From assembly GCA_006384855.1 (NCBI GenBank), contig VCJN01000292.1, forward strand, positions 62,001-126,000: 64,000 nucleotides of DNA. Reading direction: 5' to 3'. How positions within the stretch are numbered: the stretch's first letter is position 1; every line of letters starts with the position of its first letter. The DNA is from Tetraselmis striata (lineage: Eukaryota > Chlorophyta > Chlorodendrophyceae > Chlorodendrales > Chlorodendraceae). This document shows positions 45,601 through 57,839 of the stretch, in pieces. A model generated the notes under the pieces. That model was given only the letters and a program-made list of their open reading frames with translations. It was not told the origin of the DNA and did not search any database. The position numbers and the translations under genes are program-made.

Positions 45601-47200
45601 GTGGTCGTTGTGGAGCATGAGTTGTCCAGCTCGCCATCCTCATGCCATAAGAGGCAGCGTGTGACTGGTGGCGAGTCCGGGGGCAGCCGTACGCTCTTGG
45701 ATAATCTGTGGGATGTGATGGAAGAGGGGCCCACTCGGCACTTCAAGTTGGACGTTACGCTACAGGAAGTCTGGCGCGCCCACACTCGGGTGGCAGTGAG
45801 AGGAAGCGCAACCGCAGGGCGCCATCGCAGCCGCTGAGGAGACACATCGGCAGCATGCCACCGCCGCCGCTGAGGGGGCGCACCAATAGCCCGCCACCGC
45901 CGCTGCTGAGGAGGTGCAACCGTAAGGCGCCACCGCCGCCGATGAGGACTCATAGTAGCTGCCTATCACCGCCGCGGCCGCTGAAGAGGCACAACATCAG
46001 CCCTCTAACCCACATATGTGGAGACGCAGCACAAGGACCATCATGATGGCGGCATGACCGTTGAGGATGCTGCCAACGACGGCGGTGATGAAATTGACTA
46101 CTTGTCAAACAACGACGATTTATACTATGTTGCGCCTGATGATGAGCACATTGACGTGCACAGCAGCAACAGTGACGTGGATATATTGAGTGATGAGGTG
46201 CCACAACCGCAGCAGCAGCGCAACAGTCCTCCCCACTTGCGCAGCTCGGCGTGCCGTTGTACGATGGTGCAAACTTCAGGACAGTGAATGAGGCCAGCAT
46301 CGCAGCAGCAATGGCCATCATTGTGGCACAATTCAAGCTGCTGACGTGGGTGAAGAAGCTAGGTGCGAGTGCATGCACCGGCAACGAGTGCAGGTACACT
46401 TTACACCTAGTGCATGTTTGTATGTACATGTTGTACTTTCATGCGTGCTTTACTTACTATTGGTTGCTGAACGCTATATTGTGTTTGGCAAATTGATTCA
46501 ATGTCTTCTTGACATGTTGAACAAGTAGATTCAGCTAAGGTGACAAAGATCCGAATCATCGGGCAGAATGCGGACATCTTGCTGAATTCCCGTATCAGTG
46601 ATACTACATGATTAGATTGATTGGTTTCTTCAAGCAACCATCACTTGTCGACAACTGTGACTGCGAGGCGTGCGGGCTTCACTTTTTCAAGCCTTTTCGC
46701 ATGCCGCCAGCCGTCTACAAATAGTTGCACAACACCATGGCAATGCTCATGCATGTCTATCACGAAGACAATCCCCATGCCATGTAGTGACGGCGGTGAA
46801 GAGGACAAAGAGGCTCTATTTCACTACATGCCCCTCATGGATTCCGTGTCGAAGCCCTTCATAGACGAGCACCGGGCTAACAAGGCTGCCCGGGCTAAAA
46901 CCAGGCGGGCACCTCGGAGGGTACCATTGCTTGCTGCTGCTGGTGCTACTACTCGTGCCCCGGAAAGTCAAGCGGCAACCACTCCCGCCGCATGCTGGTC
47001 GAGTAGGACAAAGTGTTGTACCGGCCGTGTTCAGCAGGCAGCGCCCGCAACGACGAGTGGGACGCTACTATCCAATATCCATTTCATGCCCAACCGGAAG
47101 AACTTCAGCATTGGCAAGGCTGGAAACACCAGGGGGGCAGGTGCTTTGCAACGATCGAGCCAGACTGCATGAAGCCGATATCATGAATATATCTACTCCA
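45601..47200 (+). pseudogene. Decayed transposon-like coding region, unassigned
   Basis: Plus-strand pieces look like parts of one protein in shifting frames. They are an acidic stretch (YYVAPDDEHIDVHSSNSDVD, about 46120-46190), PLYDGANFRTVNEASIAAAM (about 46255-46310), and a Cys-rich piece (CDCEACGLHFFKPFRMPPAV, about 46655). No family was recognised. The surroundings and the protease-like piece just downstream suggest a large DNA transposon with an Ulp1-type domain, which is an inference. Confidence 0.35.
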
Positions 47201-47311
47201 CCAAGGCGCCAATCAACATGAGGCTAGCTGAACCGTATACCCAAGCAGAGTTGGCTGCCAACAACAGATGGGCGTGCTGCGCATAATTATCTCGCTTGAC
47301 ACATCTGGTGA

Positions 47312-47614
47312 ATGTATTTATATTGTGGACATCAAACAGATGTATTGAATACATGCCATACTATTTGCAGGCTGTTGGCCAACCATGCCCTGCAGGATGC
47401 CATGGTATCAACCACATATGTTTGTAGCATGCAATCCCTTGAACCAGACCACCCCACGCACTTTGCATTTCTATGTGACGACACTCTCACCTCTGACCAT
47501 TCAAGCTGTGGAGTCAGGGTTCTACAACATTTCAAACAACATTACATGACCTATGGTGAGGACGCAGAGATCGACCCGGATCCAGTAGCTAGGCATATCC
47601 CAAGACAAAGATAA
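47312..47614 (+). pseudogene. Ulp1-like (C48) protease fragment
   Basis: The frame carries DDTLTSDHSSCGVRVLQHF, which resembles the catalytic Cys region of Ulp1/SENP proteases ('DCGVFV' block). The upstream His-Asp part was not found in frame. Such domains are often carried by large plant and algal transposons. The evidence is a single motif. Confidence 0.3.
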
Positions 47615-48494
47615 TGGTGTTTTCATTGACAAGCAACTATCACCCATTCTGTAGAATTTGCTGCCCATGTGCCAAACATGCGTGGACAATAGAGATAGTT
47701 ATCATGTACCACCGCAGACGAGAATATGCAACAATTCGCAAGCGCAAGCTGCAACAACTGGAGCGGGAAAGGAGGCGCATCGCCATCTAGAAAGACGGCA
47801 TGCTGCTGCAGCCAACACTCACGGACATCAAATATGTGACAATTTGTATGGTGGGCATACGCCGGAAGCGGCAGGGGCAGCCATAGAACACTACTTATAA
47901 ATGTGTGGTTTGTGCTATGAATGCTGCCCTCATGCCTTGATATGCACACACCGTCCGTCATATATGGCAGTTGCCCCGTTCACAATATATGGACAATTGC
48001 AACGCTTTTCCCCTGGACACTGATGTTGATGGTATGTCTTACAGTACATCAGCCAGCTCCAAAATTGCGGGGGGGGGGGGGGGGGGGGGAGGGGACTTAA
48101 AACACACAATTGTTACAGTACTAACTTGCCATACATCTGGCAAGATGTAGCATTTCGCCATTGCTAGATGTATGTGCGTATATGTCCACCATACGCCATC
48201 GCATTCCATGCGGTTCAACTACCAGGGCCGGAAGCTCGAGGGAAGATGAGGATATATGCCCACGGGGCGGCAATCGGTTTGGCGATTTGTGGCGCGTGCA
48301 ACCTGCGCACGGACAAGACCCACCCATTCATTACTTGTGACGCCTGTAGTACTGCTACTCGCTACTGCTGCTCAGCAGCGCTATCGATCACTACAGTAGG
48401 GCGGTAGTATGCCAGTGGAACCAGCTTCGCAAGTTCTCTCGCATAGTTCGCCAGGCCTGACCAGGTTGCCGCGTCAGCGCCCTGCCCCTGCCTG
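47615..48494. other. No gene seen
   Basis: A basic helical piece (RRREYATIRKRKLQQLERER, about 47705-47765) probably belongs to the decayed element on the left. A G run lies at about 48069-48089. No host gene is visible. Confidence 0.4.
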
Positions 48495-49247
48495 ATGCTG
48501 GCCCTTGAGCGCGGTCTAGTCCCCCACCGGTCCATAAATCCGCGTACCGGACGATTCTGCGGCGTTGCACCCTGCCGAGCCTCCGCCTCCATGCCGCCCC
48601 CCGACGGCGTGCTGTATGCGGTACGCACCGGGTTGTACGCGAGCCTCACCAACCGCTGTCACACCGCCCCCATAATAGCGACACGGGGGCCAGGTTTCGC
48701 ATTCGGGGCCAACTTCCCTTACTTAGAACCGGGCTATGAGCCTTCTCCCGCCGAGGTGTGCGCGGCCGTGGAGGCGGCCGGCTCGACCGGCGCGTTCCCT
48801 GCCTGGGACGGCGCCACGGTGACATTCGCCGGCGCCGGCGAGCCCTTACTTCGCCCAGACGCCTTTTCGCAAGCCTCCCGCCAGCTGCATCACAACGGCT
48901 ACGACCTGAGAGTGGTGACGAATGGACTCTTTCCACCCTCGATGGTAGAGCAAGTGCTGGTTGGGCGGATGTCGAAAGCTACCGTTGGCGTGAACGCACA
49001 CGACGAGGAGACGTACCAGCGGGTAATGGCGCCCGACACGTCGGCCGTCGCGCGATGTTTCCGAACGCAGGGCGGCCTGGCTGGGGGCTACCTCGCGGCA
49101 GTGCACGAGTTTGTGCTCACCTGCCGGGCGGCCGAAATACTTGTGGAGGTTACGTGCGTGGAACGGGACATCGTCGACGTCGAGGCGGTGCGCGCCTTCG
49201 CCGCAGGCTGCGGAGCGAGCTTCCGCACTCGGCCGTACTTCCCTTGA
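48495..49247 (+). CDS. TatD-linked radical-SAM-family protein lacking two cluster cysteines
   Basis: An intronless frame of 250 aa, bacterial in look. Landmarks match the TatD-associated radical SAM family (as I recall TIGR04038): LYASLTNRC, VTFAGAGEPLLRPDAF (GEPLLR motif), LRVVTNG, VGVNAHDEETYQRVMAPD, VEVTCVERDIVDVEAVR and the ending FRTRPYFP. The cluster loop, normally CxxxCxxC, reads C55-HTA-P59-II-A62, so only the first Cys is kept. As read, it should not bind the usual [4Fe-4S] cluster, so radical SAM chemistry is doubtful. M33 (MPPPDG) aligns better with family starts; the first 32 residues could be a targeting peptide. Absence of introns among intron-rich neighbours fits gene transfer from a prokaryote or a retrocopy. 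Confidence 0.82.
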   Translation: MLALERGLVPHRSINPRTGRFCGVAPCRASASMPPPDGVLYAVRTGLYASLTNRCHTAPIIATRGPGFAFGANFPYLEPGYEPSPAEVCAAVEAAGSTGAFPAWDGATVTFAGAGEPLLRPDAFSQASRQLHHNGYDLRVVTNGLFPPSMVEQVLVGRMSKATVGVNAHDEETYQRVMAPDTSAVARCFRTQGGLAGGYLAAVHEFVLTCRAAEILVEVTCVERDIVDVEAVRAFAAGCGASFRTRPYFP

Positions 49248-49658
49248 CAGGCGCCGCGTTGAGCAGAAGCATGGCAGCTAGCGCAGCGCATATATTAGCG
49301 ACCTCATATATTGCGAGCCACTCAGCTAATGTGAAAAGCTTATGGATTATCTGTTACACGGTCGCGAATGGGGCTATCCCGGAATGCATGCTGTTCTCAG
49401 GATAGTTATTGCTGAGCAACATGCCAGTAGTCCCAGAAGATTAAGATGCCCAATAATTAACTGCACTAAGCCCAGTGCCAGCCAGCGCGCTTGCTCAGCG
49501 GGGGCGGGCGCGAGTGTGTGCTGCCCAAGGATTCGCATCGCGAAGCCCGTCCATCTTTGTCCAAAAACAAAACTTGCTTGGCAGGGCCACTGCGGCTCCC
49601 GCAATGGCCACGGAACATTGCTTTCTTGACGGGCGGAGTCATGGGGCGGCGACCACCT
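49248..49658. other. Intergenic between convergent genes
   Basis: No gene is seen. The minus-strand TGTAA at about 49352-49356 lies roughly 300 nt after the NCKX stop and is only a weak poly(A) candidate. Confidence 0.4.
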
Positions 49659-52651
49659 CTATGCCTCCTTGGGCTTCAATGCCCAGTTCACAGGGTTGTA
49701 CTTGTCCTCATAGTTATCTTTGTTCTTCTCCCACCACTCCTTGTAGGCGCCATCCTCACCATCGCGCGCCTGCGCCGCCTCGAAGCAGTAAGTGCTCACA
49801 TAGGCATCGCGCCCGACCTGGCAGACGCACTCGCTGGCGTCCGGCGTCTCGAGGTTGTACACATCATAGCGCCAGACGCCCACAATCTGCCAGACGGCAA
49901 AGATGCAGTACAGGAAGCAGAACACGGCTCCAATCTTGACATACAGTTTGAAGCGCATGACAACCAGCATGCCGTAATAGACACCCAGCACGGCAAAGAG
50001 GATGATGACATTGGGCAGCAGCTCCTTGGTGCTCACGCACAGGCCCTCCTTGCCGTCATGCACCTTCTGGATCAGCAGGAAGATCCACCAGGGGAGCCCC
50101 AGTCCAAGCCAGATGTCGAACACATTGCTGCCGATGGCATTAGCCACCGCCATGTCACCCTGCCCCTGCTTGGCCACCACGACGGAGCTGAGCGCGTCGG
50201 GGATGCTGGTGCCGGCCGCCAGAACGGTCACCCCCATGACGGACAGAGGGATGTTCAGCACGCAACCAATGACCACGCACCACTCCACCATGTACCAGGA
50301 GATTAAGCCAATCCAGCCAATCGACGTGATGAAGGATACCATGTACCACTTGTCCCACTTGGGCTGCAGGTCAGCACAGCGGAGTTGTGCAGTCAGAGTC
50401 GGCCGTTCCAGGGGGGGGGGAATGAATAACGTGTTTGGAGGATTAAAGCGTTAAAATGATAAGTGGCGGTCAAGAAAAGTAAAACAGAGGAAGAAAGTAG
50501 ACACGCGGAAGGAGGAAGGGGGGGGGGGGGGGGGGGTCCTCACCTTGGAGCAGTCAGGGATGGTGAGGGTTAACACAACATACCATGGGAGGGAGAGGAA
50601 CCACAGCGGCCAATCCTGCGGACGTGAGCACTCCGGGGGTTTGAAAGGGTTGGTATCCTCCTCCTCCTCCTCCTCCCCCTCCCCCTCCTCGCCCTCCGCA
50701 CCAGCAGCGGCGGCGATGGTGTCGCTGCCCTTACTGTCCCACTGTTCTGAGCTGCTTTGAGCTGCTGCCAGCCTCCTCGTCATCGCTGCCCGCAACCTTG
50801 TTGGAGCGGGTCATCTTGTCCACCCAGTTCATGATTGAGGCGTTGAACTTCATGAAGGCGATGTAACAGAAGTAGGCAAGAGTCGCGCCCATGCCCTCAT
50901 ACCACTTGATCATGCCATCCATGAAGATTAGGATGATAGAGGAAACTGCAAAGGCGTAGAAGAGGCAATCGCGGGTGACAGGCTTCCAGTCGAGGTACAG
51001 CGTCTGGCCGGCGAAAATGGCAGTCACGCCGATGATGACCAGCACGTTGAATACGGCACTGCCCACGATCGTGCCGACACCGATCTCGCTGGAGGCATTT
51101 GGATTGGCCAGCGCCATCATGGAAGAGAAGAGCTCAGGGGCAGAGGAGCCAGCAGCCATGAAGGTCGCACCTGTAGCAACAAGCCAGGGTACTCGGTGCT
51201 GTGGCAACACACCGGTGCAGAACCGCGCAGGTGCACACTTTGCACCGGATCATAACCACAGGCACGTACCGGCCACGTCCTCAGACAGCTTGAGCTTTTC
51301 CGAGATGGCCTCCAGGGAGGCCACAAAGAAGTCATCGCAGACAATGGCAATGCCGAGGAAAAGGTAAATTACCCCAATGAAATGGACAGCCACACCACCT
51401 GCAATCGGCAGGAACGATGCGTCAAGCCTTGAGGTTTGTAGCCTGTGGTTGCATGTAGCGACCAAATGCAGGGCACCACAGGCCTGAGCCAGAGTACATA
51501 TGTTGGATGGGTTGTTGCTGTGCTTGGCAAAAGAAAGCAACTTCTTTCTTGAATTTCATGCAGAGGGGAGGGTAGAGGGGTTGCTTACCCTTCTTGATCC
51601 AAATAGGGTAATTGAGAGTTTCGGATCCGTCCTCCTCAACCCGCGTGGCGCAGCCCCCAGCGGACAGCAAATGACGGCCAACCATGCCTGCAGAATTAGG
51701 GGTGTGGCTAAGGCTGGGAGTATGGGTACAGAGAAAGAGGGAGGCAAGTACAGGGATGGTATGCTGTTGCCGCGCCTAGTTTAGCAGTATGTGCATGCGC
51801 GGGCATATGAGCGCGTGCGTGGGCATGGATATCAAAGGTGATGGACCCAGGATGGCTCTTTCACAGGAAAAAAGGAGACGCAAGGATGGGGGCGTGGACG
51901 CACTGTCGGGCCCCACGTCGTCCATGAAGTTACGCGCAAGGAAGAGAATCGCGCCGATAAACACCGTCATGACGAGGAAGTTCCATGATCGATTTTGGAT
52001 TCTGCGAAAACGGGACGCGGGGGCATGTACGGCGGCATGGATTGAGTACGCTGTACTCAGGGCGGGCCAGAGCTCGCGCATACCGTACACGGTAGGGGCA
52101 AACGCGTCGAGAAGCGCGAGCGCATGCGGCAGCCATAGCACGGCCCTCGAGGAACAACTGCTGAAGCTGTCCGGCTCGGAAATCCTATCGCACGCAAACC
52201 GATGCTGGGTTTCCAAAGATTGCAGCGTATTTGAAGGAGGGGGTGCTGTCGACGCATGGGCGGGTCTCGCCCGGCATGCGGGATCGCCATTTCGCCGTCC
52301 CGCCAGTGCCCCCGGCACGGCGAGCAGCGCTATGACAACCTGCATAGAATATCAAGAATCCGGGAAAGCAGCCCAGCAACGCTACAATAGGTGCTAATAT
52401 CATAGTATCGTTTCGCGAGGGTTAGTAGGCGAAGGGATGTACATGGGGGAGGAGGATCCGGATAGGGGCGGGGGGCGAGGGGCGGCCGGGCGCGGGTAGG
52501 GGGGGGGGGGGATCGCAAACAAACGCTCTGAAATGTTTGGCGGCCACGCGACATGTCATGTTATTCGACCACGCGAGCGAGAGTTCACTCACCTGGCCCT
52601 GCGCATCACCCTGAAGCGCTCGAAACGCTGGGGGGCGGCCATGGTACCCAT
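49659..52651 (-). CDS. K+-dependent Na+/Ca2+ exchanger (NCKX/SLC24 type), 7 exons
   Basis: Exons in transcript order are 52593-52651, 51904-52001, 51589-51687, 51270-51398, 50797-51170, 50544-50741 and 49659-50363. Phases agree, giving 553 aa. The alpha-1 repeat reads GATFMAAGSSAPELFSS and alpha-2 GVTVLAAGTSIPDALSS, followed by GDMAVANAIGSNVFDI. The acidic residues E (alpha-1) and D (alpha-2) are those that bind Ca2+/K+ in NCKX. An N-terminal membrane segment (SWNFLVMTVFIGAILFLAR), IYLFLGIAIVCDDFF before alpha-1, and an acidic cytosolic loop (EEGEGEEEEEED) between the halves complete the family plan. Members export Ca2+ using Na+ and K+ gradients at plasma or internal membranes. The fifth intron (50742-50796) would be only 55 nt and is needed to avoid a stop. 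Two Met codons (52651, 52642) are possible starts. Confidence 0.93.
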
Positions 52652-54899
52652 GGCGATCGAACCGGATGTCAACGGGCTTGGAGCTTGCAGTTTCCAGCGG
52701 GGAAGCGCAGCGCGGGGCCCGGATGGCGCCGTCGGATGGCAGTATGGGTAGTACCGCGCGATTACTTTTACTGCCAGTACCGGCGGTACCAGTTCTGCCG
52801 CGCGGCGGTGGGCCCACGCCCGGAGGCCACCAACGCGTGACGCGACGCGTGACGCCTTCGCACGGAAAGCGCGTCACACAGAACCCCACACAGACTTTCC
52901 AGAGATGGTGGGCAACTATGGCAGTATTCCACCGAGCAGTAGCCACCCAGCAGGTAGAGCGACCGAACTGGCGAGACCTGCGGTTTGTGTGAGCAGTTGA
53001 GCGCGGACTACAAGTATTCCGGCACGCTGATGCGCAGGGATAGTTGCTATTTTGTGTATGGTTGGTTACACGGAGAGCGTCCAGAGGATGCTCTGAAAGT
53101 AGCGGGAAGTAGCGACTAATATAGTTGCTATTCGTACTAGGTATTCGTATTTGTAGAGAGGTATCGTCATGCTGCGGCGGCGGGGCGCCAGCTACCGTCC
53201 AGCTACCTCTAGTAGCGAGCAGTGAGTAAGGATTACAGCATGTACCGGTTATAATTAGTGATGGTACATCGTAATTGGTAATGGTACATCATACACCCCT
53301 GACTAACCGCTACTGCTGTACGACAAGCTCTCCGGTTTTCGCGAGGCCGGCCTTGGACAGCCACCCCACGGGTGACAAGGTCCAACTCAAGGCCTCCAAG
53401 GTCTTGTCCTAACCCTTGCAAAGGTTAGGGAGGGTGGGCGTAGCCGGTGTGCTGACCTGCGCGGATCAGCAGGCACGCGATCCACCTATGGATCCTTCGG
53501 AAGACAACAAGAAAGCGAATTAACGCTCTGAGCAACTCGGCGGCGATGGGGCGGACACCCCTTCACGGCCTTCGGGCACATTGCTGCGCCTCACAAGATG
53601 TATGTTCAGCCGCGAGACACGGTATGGGGTGCGGAGCAAGGTGGGGTAGGCATGCAGGCCTGCTGCGGTCGGCTTGGCGGGGTTAGAGAGACCCCTAGGT
53701 CCGCACCACGGCGCGCTAGGTAACGCCTCCCGACCGCTACCCCGCCACGAGTCCGTCTAGCTAGCAACACATCATGCGGCAAGCAAGAAGCTCACAGACG
53801 GGGCTAGGTTTTGAGCTCTCGGGTCCATGATGTGATGGGATACCAATTGTGCACCAAGATGGCTCCGGGTGCGGGCGCAGAGATGGGAGTGGGCTCGGGT
53901 GGGCACCCGCGGGTCGCGCAAGAGATCGACGCGCGAGAGCGCCCCGCAGTACTTTCAGCAATACTTTCGCAATGTCGCGCCTACCGTATTAACTATTAGT
54001 GCTTTTATAACGATCCGACCCATCATTATTTTTAAACCTCGCTGACAATGTGACTGGCCCACAAATGAAAACCGCCGGGACGCGCGAATATGCTGCACAG
54101 AACCCTACAATGACTGACCCTCTAGAGATTACCGAACCGGCTGACATATTGCAGCCAAAAGAGCACTACCAAGCTCTTGATAATACTAGCGACCTCGAAC
54201 CCGACCAGACCACCTCACCCGAGCGACGACTCGAGAATCGTGCTCCCTGGTGGTTTCATATAGACTTCCCTGCACCGTGTAGAGCTATTTCGACAGCTCG
54301 GCCGTGCTCGATCTTGGCTTTCCATTGGCATATTGTCTCTCAGCTATTGCAGTGTTACGACGATTACGGCCCAGAGTAGCGTGAGTCGCCAGTCGAACGC
54401 TATAGGGCGCTTCCTCTCAGCTTTGCATACCGAGCGAGAAACTGCTCTTTAACCGGCAATCTCCGCGACATTGTTCTCCGCTCCACACTTCCCTCTGCTA
54501 CTCGTCATGCGAATAGTGAACACTATTTTGGACCTAGCTTGGCAGCCAGACAACCGTCTTCACTTCATGTCGCAGCATGTTATCAAAACGGTGATGGTAA
54601 CTGCCGAGACCTAGCAGATTCGTGTGAGTCGGCCGCCAACGACCGCTCTTCCATGGTAACCATGTCGACCCTACCGTCATGCATTCCCTCAACAAAGCGA
54701 TTCCGATGTTCTGCAGCGAGATTCATTCTGTTGCAGATCGGTCACAGCCACAATCCTTTGCTCCAACCAACCGACAGACCCTCCAATTCGGATCCTACAA
54801 TTGAACCTTATCCAAACCGAACCGAACCGACCATCACATGTGACAATTTTGTGCAACCTAAACGCCGGTTGCCGAAGAGTGAGAGTCATCTTGCCCACC
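52652..54899. other. No gene resolved
   Basis: The first bases would be the NCKX promoter. The stretch 53063-53112 resembles 43183-43230. From 53400 to 53950 there are retroelement-like words but no frame. The frame at 54050-54379 (MTDPLEITEPADILQPKEHY) looks protein-like but is unassigned and may be the 5' part of the gag fossil that follows. Confidence 0.35.
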
Positions 54900-56034
54900 A
54901 TCGGTGAGCTCTCACCTACCAACTCTCAGTATCAAAATACCCTTCTCGACAGGGAAGGTTCATCTACATGTTGATATCACCAAAGCACTACATACCATTG
55001 ACATATTGCACCTCCTGGATGTGGTTCAAGTTACCATTCATGGATATGAATACAAATCAGTGACTGAAACATATAGCAAAAACTCGATAAACAAACAATC
55101 CAATTTTTTAATCTAGGTACAAGAAATGTTTGTTCAGTTTGCACACATAAGACAATCACTTACTTCTTTCAGTGATTATTTTGATGATATGTCTACACAT
55201 CCAATCACTTGTTTACTGAGAGAGAAGACATGTAGTGGATAATTATACTGATGTTCCCCAAACCATCGATCTCGCTATGTCTGAACTATGTCCAGACCTA
55301 AACATTTTTTACCGTTGGTAACTTACACTGTGGAAAAGTCGTACCAGAGAGAACACTCCTACAACATGTGTTGCCAATCTCAATGTGGGCTTTGCTAAGG
55401 AGACAGAGGCACCTCTTAAGTTTGCCGAGATGTTACAAATCACAAACCCGTTACATAATCTTCTTACTTTTGATATCATGTCTGTTGTATATCGTTGACA
55501 ACCTAAACAAAAACTATATGTTGTGTCAACAGCAAGGTTTTGAACATGTTGGAAGGACCACAACAGTTCCAGTCATCTACCCAACCTATGCGCCATATGG
55601 CCGCGGACCTGGTCGCCTCAACCGACATGTTGCCAGTCAGCCGCCATCTCCACCTGAACCTCAGTCGCCAGATCCTTCCACCTGAACCTGCCACCTCACA
55701 ACCTTCACACTTCCAACAGTCTCCTAGCCTGAACAAAACGTGGATTACACCGTGGGGCAGTATCCTCTGCTCATGGTGCCGTGGTGTTGGCCACAACTAT
55801 CAGGCTTGTGATCAATTCAAACGGCGGATTGAGAAAGCCATACATGCTGATGCATTGACAACTGCTAAGCAGCGTTGGGTTGCAAAGAACCTTGACAAAG
55901 GCTGGGATAAAGAGGCAACATTATTTGCCATGAAAAAGTTCTTCCTTAAACACAACATTGATCCATCTCGACAATCCTTTATTAGCAAACCTACAACCAC
56001 ACCAACAGAACGGGACAAGAGACGAACCAAGTAA
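54900..56034 (+). mobile_element. Gag fossil of a retroelement
   Basis: Plus-strand pieces include a helical gag-like stretch (QEMFVQFAHIRQSLTSFSDY, about 55122-55182) and a CCHC zinc knuckle (CSWCRGVGHNYQAC, about 55770-55812), followed by a Lys-rich tail ending at 56034. Base composition is poorer in GC than the host genes. Several breaks are present; no polymerase part was recognised. Age cannot be given without terminal repeats. Confidence 0.5.
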
Positions 56035-57839
56035 ATAGTCAATGTGTGGGTGTTTTGTAACTTTCTTCTCTTGTCTAACACCGTCTCGTTCGCAACACCG
56101 GCACCAACACATGAGGGACGCATGATGATTGGGCCAACCTTTGATAGTATTGATTTGGATTGTCCTCACACAGTGACTCCCTTAGGGGACGCTCTAAGGC
56201 GGGTCCGGCGGGTGCTGACTGCCCTTGCAGTTCTTGCAAAGTTCATTACTAGCATGAGATCAAACAACGCGCTCGACAAGACATTTGCTTGCCTACCTAG
56301 GCACAGTGTCTTAGGCCTATGCGATACCAGCAACATGGCCGGCAAATTGCACAAAATGTGCTTTTCCGCCGACCACACAACATGTTGTGAACACACCAAC
56401 CCGAACCAAAACCAACCAATCCGACCAACAAACTGTGGTCATCAACCAACCGAACCAATCAACTGGCTACATTGCCAACCAACAGCCTTAACTGGCTAAG
56501 CCAACCGCCTAAAGAGGCAAACCAAAACAACATGAACGGCAATCTGGCCGAAAGTCAGGTGGATCAACCTAACTCACCAGCTGCCTACCAGTGCATTTAA
56601 TGCACTACCCCCCCCCCCCGCGCCTCTCTCCACAACTGACCACAAATACCTACCACATTTCAGGATGACACTCTACCACACAGTCAGATAAATAAATACT
56701 CTACCACCATACATTACAAATAATGCATGTTGATATTTGACACAACATCACATTTTCATGGCTTGTTGCCTAGGATTGTCACAATACCCTACAAACGTTG
56801 ATTCCTGCCGCGGGGAGGAATGAGAGAATGACCAAACCCTCCAAGACCTATAACCATGCAACCAGTAACATGAAGACATAATGACCCATGCATTTGTCTC
56901 CCGATGCGCGACTCGCCAGCTACTAATACGAACCGTCACCCGATTGTCCGGCTCATTTATAATATTTATATCACCTCCGCAACACAGCTTGTAATCACTC
57001 TTCCACCTTCCACAACAGTCGTTTCCCGAGGACCTCGCTAGCTTGCTGAACCCTGCAACCTCTCACACCTTCTCCCCACAAGAAGCAGCGCAACATATAT
57101 GTATTCGATACTATCTACAGGCGTACAAAGTAATAATATGAACGGGTATGGACGATGTTGCGGAGCCCGCCGCGGAGTCTGCAGTGAACGCCGGGAGGCG
57201 GAGCGTGGCTTTCCAGTGTCATGGGGAGGCGTCCGGCTGACGGCCGCCATCAACGCCGAGGCAGCAGCACACCGCGGCCGGCGCGCCGCTACCCGCCCCG
57301 TGATGCTAATCGCCGGAGCGCTGGTGACTCTTCCTAGTTATTCCCTACCGCGCCTATTCAGTCCGTGTCACATACCGGCGGTCCCGCTATTCCAATAGAA
57401 CTCATCGACGACGACGATGAGGATGATCCCGGTGCCGATCCCCCGGACGTACAGCAACGCAAGGACATGTTCGTGAATAACCTCAAACTCGTCACATACA
57501 TGGGATCTCAGTCCAAAGGCGGGAGGGAGCAGACCCTCATGGAAATAATCTCAAATTCCCCTGAGGGTCTCATGGGTTTTTAATCACCCACGTGTTACAA
57601 TCTGTTCATCAACCGAAAAAACAAATTTTGCCACTTCTCCACGCCGCTAGTTGTGTGTGTGTGGGGGGGGGGGGGGGGGGATTTAGGCATGAATTCAGCT
57701 TGAAAACCTGCAAATTTGAATTGAACATATTTCAGGCTGAATTTAGGGCGGACTGAAGTAAGGCTGAAGTCTGTTCACTTGAGTTCGGTTCAGCCCGAAC
57801 TGAATACCTCCAAGGGGTACTTTAACGTGACCCTGTTGC
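56035..57839. other. No gene seen
   Basis: 56390-56520 is rich in AACCAA/ACCGA words of simple type. A C run at about 56609-56619 and a G run at about 57662-57680 interrupt AT-moderate sequence. The frame at 57365-57583 (IELIDDDDEDDPGADPPD) is an unassigned acidic piece. Confidence 0.4.
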
